Assembly (NCBI GenBank): GCA_045640265.1
Contig: JAZUES010000182.1
Location: 1-12,172 of the forward strand
Source: Solibacillus sp045640265
GTDB taxonomy: Bacteria; Bacillota; Bacilli; Bacillales_A; Planococcaceae
Direction: 5' to 3'
Length of the DNA: 12,172 nt
Made by a program: the position numbers and the translations under genes. Within the stretch, counting starts at the first letter, position 1, and every line of letters begins with the position of its first letter. The notes below the pieces were generated by a model, which saw only the letters and a list, made by a program, of their open reading frames with translations, did not search any database and was not told the DNA's origin. Below are positions 7,096 to 12,172 of this stretch, piece by piece.

Positions 7096-7608
7096 TCATT
7101 CGCCTTTTAGTCGATTCACTTGAAATGCAATGTATTCGACAATTTGACGTAATGTGCGATTAGCGGTTAAAACTTGTATATGTCCTGCTTCCCGATAAAA
7201 CTTCCGTCTGTAGTTAAATAATTCTTCTAATTCTTGCTCCGAGGATTTTTGAACTATAGGACGATTTTTATCGTTTCTAATGCGCATGTAAATATCTTCA
7301 AAACGTGCATCTAAGAAAAAGACTAATCCTGTACGACGCATAATTTTACGATTTTCCGCATTCATTGCAACACCACCACCTGTTGAAATAATACAGGCTT
7401 CATCGCGGAAATTTTGTAAAAATTCTTTTTCGATTTCACGAAATCGATGTTCACCGTACTTTTCAAAAATTTCTGGAATCGACATTCCTTGCTGACGGAC
7501 AATTTCATGATCCATATCATAATAGGGCATTTTCAAGTAATAACTTAATCGACGGCCTATCGCACTTTTGCCGCTCCCCATAAATCCAACTAAATATATT
7601 TTTCGCAT
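7096..7608 (-). CDS. aroK: Shikimate kinase
   Basis: Phosphorylates shikimate at the 3-hydroxyl with ATP in the aromatic amino acid pathway. The protein is 170 residues, the family length. It has the Walker A motif GFMGSGKSAIG near the N-terminus, the DMD pair that binds magnesium and shikimate, FREIE with the shikimate-binding Arg, the STGGGV loop, and the lid RNDKNRPIV. An in-frame GTG 9 nt upstream lies within the ribosome binding site AGAAGGTG, so the ATG at 7608 is preferred. It follows comGG by only 36 bp and is probably cotranscribed with the competence genes, although its function is housekeeping. Confidence 0.95.
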   Translation of the reverse strand: MRKIYLVGFMGSGKSAIGRRLSYYLKMPYYDMDHEIVRQQGMSIPEIFEKYGEHRFREIEKEFLQNFRDEACIISTGGGVAMNAENRKIMRRTGLVFFLDARFEDIYMRIRNDKNRPIVQKSSEQELEELFNYRRKFYREAGHIQVLTANRTLRQIVEYIAFQVNRLKGE

Positions 7609-7644
7609 GGCTATCACCTTCTTCTAATTACGAGCTACTCGGAT

Positions 7645-7857
7645 TCATCTATCTATACTATTTAGTATATTTATCGTAGCACGAACGTAAATAGATTCCA
7701 ATGAATTATAAATTTTTAATTCAGCTAAATAGGCATTTGTATAATGTAAGGCGGCACCTGTGACAATAAAAAGTAAGATGATTGCCAGTGGAAAGATAAC
7801 GCCACGCTCATTATTGTATTTTTGGTTTAATAATGCTTCTTTCTCGTACGGTACCAT
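7645..7857 (-). CDS. comGG: Short ComGG-like minor pseudopilin
   Basis: The last gene of the comG operon, 70 residues. It has a prepilin-type segment, NERG followed by VIFPLAIILLFIVTGAAL, with the processing Gly at about 19. It lacks the Glu at +5 seen in the other pilins but keeps the RG-hydrophobic-Pro pattern I recall from B. subtilis ComGG. It overlaps comGF by 47 bp, and the ribosome binding site before the ATG is weak. It is much shorter than B. subtilis ComGG (about 124 residues): almost all of the periplasmic-side domain is missing, and no continuing frame exists in the 36 bp before aroK. It could be a truncated gene or a genuinely short variant. Confidence 0.7.
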   Translation of the reverse strand: MVPYEKEALLNQKYNNERGVIFPLAIILLFIVTGAALHYTNAYLAELKIYNSLESIYVRATINILNSIDR

Positions 7858-8266
7858 CTTTCATCACTACTTTCATCAAAATAGTTGAACCATCCACCTT
7901 TAAACTCCAATTTTTCACAAATGGCAACATGATTTCATAGCCCCCGTTTTTCGAACTTTTATACAAATGCGATTCAGATAACTTAAAATTAAACACGCGA
8001 TCACCTAGCTCATTAGGATCTGTCAAAAATATCATTTGCAATGTTTTATTATCAACTAAAGATCCTGATATAGACTGCTCATTATACTGATTTATATCAT
8101 AAATAAAAAGCTCCCAATTCACATCTTCCTTCATCTTTTCAAGGTTATATAAATCTCGAAACCAAATAATCATTAAGACACTAATTGAGGCGAAGATCAT
8201 AAAAACCATTAATTGAAAAACGCTCTCCAACAATGTATAACCTCTATCATTTTGTAAAACACTCAT
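7811..8266 (-). CDS. comGF: ComGF, competence minor pseudopilin
   Basis: A 151-residue prepilin-like protein of the competence pseudopilus, which brings DNA through the cell wall. The processing site is NDRG followed by YTLLESVFQL, with Glu at +5 and a hydrophobic helix after it. The start is the ATG at 8266, whose ATGA overlaps the comGE stop and has GGAGA upstream; another ATG six bases earlier is too close to that site. The C-terminal domain resembles ComGF only loosely, so the name rests on operon position and the pilin signal. Confidence 0.88.
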   Translation of the reverse strand: MSVLQNDRGYTLLESVFQLMVFMIFASISVLMIIWFRDLYNLEKMKEDVNWELFIYDINQYNEQSISGSLVDNKTLQMIFLTDPNELGDRVFNFKLSESHLYKSSKNGGYEIMLPFVKNWSLKVDGSTILMKVVMKDGTVRERSIIKPKIQ

Positions 8267-8556
8267 ATGCATAATTCTCCGTCATTTTTTCCATCGTTAT
8301 AGGCTACGCAAACACTAGTATCCTCAATAGCCCACTCATAAATGACCCCATCTATTTCTTGCATTCCTGTTTGTTCACCGTAACGCGAATAAGTTAATGC
8401 ACCATTAAATGCAACTTCGGCCGCATGTGTTTGCATCTTTTGTGTTGCAATTTCATGTTTCATAAAAAAGGTCATTGGAATCAACGTTCCACTTAAAAAA
8501 AATAAAATAACTACACCTAAAAGTGTTTCTATAAATGAGAATCCATGTTCAGTGAT
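8263..8556 (-). CDS. comGE: ComGE, competence minor pseudopilin, with apparent ATC start
   Basis: A prepilin-like protein of about 97 residues. The frame encodes TEHG followed by FSFIETLLGVVILFF, a complete prepilin processing site with Glu at +5 and a transmembrane helix. No ATG, GTG or TTG precedes this segment: an in-frame TGA stands at 8572-8574, and the first standard start (TTG at 8484) lies after the helix. The codon ATC at 8554-8556 sits 7 nt after GGGGG and overlaps the comGD end by 8 bases (ATCACTGA). That is the same geometry as the ATGCATAA overlap of gcvPA and gcvPB. The ATC is therefore the probable start, or a lost ATG. The C-terminal half contains two Cys residues. Confidence 0.85.
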   Translation of the reverse strand: MTEHGFSFIETLLGVVILFFLSGTLIPMTFFMKHEIATQKMQTHAAEVAFNGALTYSRYGEQTGMQEIDGVIYEWAIEDTSVCVAYNDGKNDGELCI

Positions 8557-9004
8557 AGATAATCCCCCTTTTCACAATACGACCTTTCCCGATATTTACT
8601 GTGTAACTATGTGACTCATCTCCATATTTGTACGTAAGTCCACCAAAGCTTTGTACATTACCATTCGTACGAAAATATAGTTGTGAGTTATTTGTAGACA
8701 ATATCATTTCATGCTTTGGTGACAAATTTAATATCATTAATTCTTCCTTTTCTTCAATTCTTTTTATACTAATTTGTTTTCGATTTGTAACGGTAAATGT
8801 ATGAGGATATTGTTGTTCAATTGCCAACATTTGTGTCATTCGAATAAGAAGCTCAATTTGATTCATCGTTTGATAAGTTATATACTTTTGAAACTTTTCA
8901 TGAGAATAGTAAATTATGACCGAACTCATCACCATGACAATCATTAAGACAACGAGCATTTCAATTAATGTAAATCCACGTTCATCACGAAAAAATCGTT
9001 TCAT
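8549..9004 (-). CDS. comGD: ComGD, competence minor pseudopilin
   Basis: A 151-residue type IV prepilin-like protein. DERG at residues 7-10 is followed by FTLIEMLVVLMIVMVMSS, the classic site cut and methylated by the prepilin peptidase ComC, with Glu at +5. The rest is a globular domain that probably faces outside the membrane. The ATG overlaps the comGC stop by four bases (ATGA), implying coupled translation; its ribosome binding site is only a weak GAGAG. It is a minor component of the DNA-uptake pseudopilus. Confidence 0.93.
   Translation of the reverse strand: MKRFFRDERGFTLIEMLVVLMIVMVMSSVIIYYSHEKFQKYITYQTMNQIELLIRMTQMLAIEQQYPHTFTVTNRKQISIKRIEEKEELMILNLSPKHEMILSTNNSQLYFRTNGNVQSFGGLTYKYGDESHSYTVNIGKGRIVKRGIIYH
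8554..8568 (-). promoter_or_regulatory. Ribosome binding site placing the comGE start at ATC
   Basis: AAAGGGGG ends at 8564 on the minus strand, with 7 nt to the in-frame ATC. No standard start codon in the comGE frame lies within reach. Confidence 0.65.
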
Positions 9005-9318
9005 TTTGTGCTACTCTCGGGTCCTATAACTTTTCCTTCGGGTGTAATCGTTACACTTTCTCCATTTGGACAAGTCGTATTCCCCTCTTGTAAGTAATCC
9101 CCAGCGACTAAATCATTTAAATCATTAGGATACTTATTCTCCTCTAATTTGTACGCCTCTACTTGTCCTTGTACCATTAAGACATACGCATCACAGCCCT
9201 TTTTATCAATCGACGAGAAATGTTTGGCTACGTTTGGAATGGTTACTAAGATGAGTACGGAAATGATTAATAATACAACAAGCATTTCTACTAATGTAAA
9301 TCCACGTTCGTTTTTCAA
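9001..9318 (-). CDS. comGC: ComGC, major competence pseudopilin
   Basis: The main subunit of the competence pseudopilus, 105 residues. NERG is followed by FTLVEMLVVLLIISVLILVTIPNV, nearly identical to known ComGC proteins. Cys42 (KKGCDAY) and Cys83 (TTCPNG) match the pair that forms an intramolecular disulfide in B. subtilis ComGC. The Shine-Dalgarno AAGGAG (9327-9332) is 8 nt before a TTG at 9318, which is the preferred start; the in-frame GTG at 9325-9327 abuts the site and is too close. It lies directly after comGB. Confidence 0.96.
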   Translation of the reverse strand: MKNERGFTLVEMLVVLLIISVLILVTIPNVAKHFSSIDKKGCDAYVLMVQGQVEAYKLEENKYPNDLNDLVAGDYLQEGNTTCPNGESVTITPEGKVIGPESSTK

Positions 9319-9332
9319 CTGCTTCACTCCTT

Positions 9333-10409
9333 CTAAATAAAATCAATCACGTCATACATCGGAATTAATATACTTAAATACGCGGCGATGACACATATTG
9401 CGATAACTATGAATAATATTGGTTGAATGATCGCTAATAACATACGAATTGTACTTTGAAGTCGCTCATCTAGTAATTCACAATATAGGATTAACTCTCT
9501 TCCTAACAAACCACTTGCCTCCCCATGAGAAACAAAATGATCAAATTTCGGATAAAAATAACCCACATTCCGAACAGATTGTGCAAGCGAATCGCCAATA
9601 ATGACCCTTCCTTGTATTGCATTGGACACATAGGCAAGTTGTTTTTGATGGGATTGATTTTTAATATGTTCTAACGCATGCTGTAGTGAAAAACCTGCCA
9701 AAATTAGATTTCCTAGTATTCTAGAAAACTGACGTGTTAATACTAATCGCCAAAATAATCCGATAAACGGTAACTTATATAATAGTTTCAATTGTAAATC
9801 GATCCGTTTTTTTCGAACGTATAGAACAAAACCACCTGTTGCCAAACTTAAAAGAATCAAGGTCACAATAATATAATCAGGTGTATGCAAAAAAAAGGTA
9901 GACCATTGAATGCTTGTTGATTTCTCACTATCAATGCGCGATGACACCATTGAGGACATATTGGGCAAAAAGTAAGTACGAAACGCTAAAAACAAAAAAA
10001 TTAAAAAGATAAACAATACAATTGGATACGCTAATGCTTTCACTAATTTTGATTTTGCCTCTTGTTCAAAGGTTAATTGCTTTGCAACAATTTGCACCGT
10101 TTCCTGTAATTGTCCTGTCATTTCTGCCAGTTCAATTGAAACTAAATATTGTTTATCCAATCCTAATTGTTGAAATACTCGGGCAGCACTCCCCCCATCA
10201 TGAAGAATGGAAGAAATCTCTTGTTGCAAATTCCCATAGTTTTTCACATGATAGGGCAGCAACATTTCAATACAATGAGCAAACGTATATCCTTCGCTTA
10301 ATAGCGTGCCAATTCGATGTAAAAATGTCGCAAGTTCGTCTATTTTTGGAGTAGCTTTTTTTCTTTTAATACTGATAGATGGTCTATGTTTAATGATTGG
10401 AATATTCAT
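9333..10409 (-). CDS. comGB: ComGB, competence pseudopilus membrane platform
   Basis: The polytopic inner-membrane platform of the pseudopilus, of the GspF/PilC type II secretion family, about 358 residues. It shows the two repeated GspF domains: LATFLHRIGTLLSEGYTF (about 26-43) and RQFSRILGNLILAGFSL (about 226-242), each with downstream helices. Three transmembrane segments are predicted at about 126-148, 179-199 and 323-348. The ATG at 10409 is 7 nt after AAGGAG; an ATG six bases earlier overlaps that site. It overlaps the comGA end by 20 bp. It works with the ComGA ATPase to assemble ComGC. Confidence 0.95.
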   Translation of the reverse strand: MNIPIIKHRPSISIKRKKATPKIDELATFLHRIGTLLSEGYTFAHCIEMLLPYHVKNYGNLQQEISSILHDGGSAARVFQQLGLDKQYLVSIELAEMTGQLQETVQIVAKQLTFEQEAKSKLVKALAYPIVLFIFLIFLFLAFRTYFLPNMSSMVSSRIDSEKSTSIQWSTFFLHTPDYIIVTLILLSLATGGFVLYVRKKRIDLQLKLLYKLPFIGLFWRLVLTRQFSRILGNLILAGFSLQHALEHIKNQSHQKQLAYVSNAIQGRVIIGDSLAQSVRNVGYFYPKFDHFVSHGEASGLLGRELILYCELLDERLQSTIRMLLAIIQPILFIVIAICVIAAYLSILIPMYDVIDFI

Positions 10410-11397
10410 AGTCATACTCCTTCAACTTTGCCCTTTGACCAACTATTGTACATTCTTCTGGCAATACATAGTCTCTTTTTTCTTGAACATGTTGTAACGC
10501 TTCTTGTAATTGGTCTCCCATCAGTACTTCAAAAAGTGCCTTATACTCATCCGCCTTTGTCACAACCAAACTCTGAGTTACGATTGCTAACAACATCTGA
10601 CGCATGTCTTCAATCGAAATCGATAAATCTAATAGCCGATATAAACAATTTACCGTGTCTTTCGCATGGATTGTAGAGATAACTAAATGGCCAGTAAAGG
10701 CAGCCTCCATGGCAATTTGAGCTGTCTCTTTATCACGTATTTCTCCGACCATGATTACTTCGGGCGAATGACGTAATATTGCTTTTAATCCAGTTGAATA
10801 GGTCACACCTGCGCGTTCATTCACTTGGATTTGGAGGAGATCTTCCTGTGTACTTTCAACAGGGTCCTCTAATGAAATAACATGACGAGACAATTCCATC
10901 GCACAATAGTGTAAAAGTGAATATAACGTCGTAGTTTTTCCCGAGCCAGTCGCACCACTTATTAAAAGCAACCCACTAGGATGTTGTACAAGTTTACTCA
11001 ACATTTCTGCACTTTTTGGATCATGACAAATAGTTGCAATTGGACGTGTGAAGTTTTGACGCAAAAATCGGATTGCTAAGCTTTCTTTATGAAATGTAGA
11101 GGGTAATGTAGAAATTCGGAAAGAATAATCCTTACTTTGAATGGATTTTTGGAAGGCACCACTTTGAGGTTTACGTTTTTCGCTAATATCTAATGAAGAT
11201 AAAAATTTAAAGTATGAAATCATTCGCATCGCCAAATCATTGGGAATCTCCCCCACTTGAACGAATCGACCGTATTTTCGAAACAATATTTTGAAATCTT
11301 TTTCACGAGGGAGTAAGTGTACATCAGATGCTTCATATTCACTTGCTTGTTGTAATAATCGGAGACATTTTTGTTCAATTATTGATTCTTGTTCGAT
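10390..11397 (-). CDS. comGA: ComGA, competence pseudopilus assembly ATPase, with apparent ATC start
   Basis: Cytoplasmic GspE/PilB-type ATPase that powers pseudopilus assembly, about 335 residues. Motifs, counted from the proposed start, are Walker A GATGSGKT (148-155), Asp box SLEDPVE (175-181), Walker B VIMVGEIRD (214-222) and His box TGHLVISTIH (235-244). The N-terminal ASDVHLLPRE is also typical. The C-terminal four-cysteine zinc motif of B. subtilis ComGA is absent, and RHSPE replaces the usual RHDPD. The Shine-Dalgarno GGAGGTGAT (GGAGG at 11406-11410) is near perfect. The in-frame GTG codons at 11412 and 11406 flank or overlap it, and the only in-frame initiator-like codon at normal distance is ATC at 11395-11397. 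A GTG start at 11412, without its own good site, is the alternative. Confidence 0.94.
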   Translation of the reverse strand: MEQESIIEQKCLRLLQQASEYEASDVHLLPREKDFKILFRKYGRFVQVGEIPNDLAMRMISYFKFLSSLDISEKRKPQSGAFQKSIQSKDYSFRISTLPSTFHKESLAIRFLRQNFTRPIATICHDPKSAEMLSKLVQHPSGLLLISGATGSGKTTTLYSLLHYCAMELSRHVISLEDPVESTQEDLLQIQVNERAGVTYSTGLKAILRHSPEVIMVGEIRDKETAQIAMEAAFTGHLVISTIHAKDTVNCLYRLLDLSISIEDMRQMLLAIVTQSLVVTKADEYKALFEVLMGDQLQEALQHVQEKRDYVLPEECTIVGQRAKLKEYDYEYSNH

Positions 11398-11410
11398 AAC
11401 AATCACCTCC
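11395..11410 (-). promoter_or_regulatory. Strong ribosome binding site placing the comGA start at ATC
   Basis: GGAGGTGAT complements the 16S rRNA 3' end over nine bases. GGAGG ends 8 nt before ATC in the comGA frame. The nearby TTG (out of frame) opens only an eight-codon reading frame. Confidence 0.6.
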
Positions 11411-11412
11411 AC

Positions 11413-11665
11413 TTCTTTTAATTTTCTTCTTGCACTCGAGCTTAGCGCTATTATAAATGGTAATTTTGAAAAATCCCATAAAATAACAAATAATTTCTTT
11501 TTGGTAAATATTTTCTATATAATTGAACAATTTCAATAGTATTTCATGTAAAATAAGATGAAACCTCCACTTATTACAAAACAATTTCTAATCTAAATTT
11601 GCAGCAAATTTCAATACACTCTTTTCATTATATTTTTATAATTCCATCTACTGTGAGGTGAAATC
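11413..11665. promoter_or_regulatory. Divergent control region of comGA and the HTH gene
   Basis: About 250 bp of very AT-rich DNA without a credible gene. For comGA (minus strand) there is a perfect TATAAT at 11450-11455 with no good -35, as expected for an activator-dependent promoter. A/T runs at 11460-11520 could hold ComK AT-boxes, but the best candidate (AAAAGAAATTATT) matches only partly. For the plus-strand gene a TATAAT lies at 11637-11642. ATTGAA and TTCAAT (11522-11537) form a 6-bp inverted repeat that could be an operator. Confidence 0.45.
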
Positions 11666-12172
11666 ATGCTCCATCCAATAAAAATCACAAGCACGTTAGC
11701 AGACGAAACACGCTTTTCTATTTATGAGTACATGCTTCAACAAAAAAAATACTTTACTGTGCAAGAGATTGCAGATGAATTTAATATTCATTCCAACGTG
11801 GCGCGTTTACATTTAACAAAGCTCTCTGAAATTCATGTTATATCTGCGGAGTATTTGAAGACAGGAAAAGGTGGCCGACCAGGTCGTGTTTACCGAGCCA
11901 AACAAGAGGGCATCAATTTAAGCTTTCCAAGACGTGACCCCTCATTATTAGTCAATTGGTCGCTCGAATTAATTCAAGAGCTCGGTGATGAAGCGTTGCA
12001 AAAAGCCATGCAAATTAGCTTTAAAGATGGTAAACAATTGATGCAACAATATTTAAACGAGCGCAAACATAAACTACCACTTTCATTCGAAGAAAGAGTA
12101 AAAATTTTAACAAATAGCGCAAAACTAATTGGTTATGTTCCAGAAATTCATGATCACCAAGATTCAAAATCA
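11666..12172 (+). CDS. Winged-helix transcriptional regulator (ArsR/SufR-like), 3' end outside window
   Basis: The first 169 codons of a gene that is still open at the right edge. The ATG follows TGAGGTG by about 5 nt. Residues about 5-80 form a winged helix-turn-helix: ADETRFSIYEYML, then FTVQEIADEFNIHSNVARLHLTKL as the HTH, then a GKGGRPGRVYRA wing. The GRPxxxY wing is typical of SufR-like/COG2345 regulators, some of which bind an iron-sulfur cluster through C-terminal Cys residues; that part is not visible here. The remaining region is helical and charged. It is divergent from comGA, so control of comG is possible, but its target and ligand are unknown. I do not recognise a specific gene name. 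Confidence 0.85.
   Translation, partial: MLHPIKITSTLADETRFSIYEYMLQQKKYFTVQEIADEFNIHSNVARLHLTKLSEIHVISAEYLKTGKGGRPGRVYRAKQEGINLSFPRRDPSLLVNWSLELIQELGDEALQKAMQISFKDGKQLMQQYLNERKHKLPLSFEERVKILTNSAKLIGYVPEIHDHQDSKS

Noticed and set aside
8263..8484. comGE starting at the internal TTG at 8484
   Set aside because: This would remove the prepilin processing site and most of the transmembrane helix encoded in the same frame upstream.
11460..11540. ComK box (two AAAA-N5-TTTT motifs) at the comGA promoter
   Set aside because: Only partial matches such as AAAAGAAATTATT were found, with no second motif at an accepted spacing; base composition alone explains them.
11375..11584. Minus-strand reading frame of 69 codons upstream of comGA
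   Set aside because: It overlaps the comGA start and control region, has low-complexity composition and no recognisable domain; the GGAGGT near 11566 is not spaced for a start in this frame.

Overview
The window is AT-rich chromosomal DNA from a low-GC Gram-positive bacterium, most likely a Bacillales member of the Lysinibacillus/Solibacillus (Planococcaceae) type. This is inferred from gene content and order (comG operon, aroK, gcvT-gcvPA-gcvPB, rhodanese, lipM, as in Bacillus relatives), strong Shine-Dalgarno sites and Bacillus-like proteins. No species can be named from sequence alone. Most genes read on the minus strand; only the rhodanese gene and the right-edge regulator read on the plus strand.

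Left edge (1-1235): the first exon of an adenosylcobalamin-dependent (class II) ribonucleotide reductase, nrdJ. It is cut after the Gly of a conserved GGSRRG motif by the 5' part of a group I self-splicing intron that runs off the window. Two NrdR-box-like palindromes, 32 bp centre to centre, lie upstream of nrdJ.

1235-2725: lipM (octanoyltransferase of lipoate synthesis) and a membrane-anchored rhodanese are divergently transcribed from a short shared promoter region. The rhodanese gene and the gcv operon converge on two separate rho-independent terminators.

2730-7020: the glycine cleavage operon gcvT-gcvPA-gcvPB (T-protein and both P-protein subunits), headed by a tandem glycine riboswitch with an intrinsic terminator. 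LipM fits functionally because it octanoylates the GcvH lipoyl carrier; gcvH and the dihydrolipoamide dehydrogenase gene are not in the window.

7096-11412: aroK (shikimate kinase), preceded by a full competence pseudopilus operon comGA-GB-GC-GD-GE-GF-GG with tightly overlapping genes. The most unusual points are start codons. comGE has no ATG, GTG or TTG start that would include its prepilin signal, and comGA has none at the right distance from its very strong ribosome binding site. In both, an in-frame ATC sits exactly where the start should be. comGG is very short.

11413-12172: an AT-rich divergent control region, then the start of a winged-helix regulator of the ArsR/SufR-like type that runs off the right edge. 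No insertion sequence, CRISPR array, tRNA or rRNA was seen.
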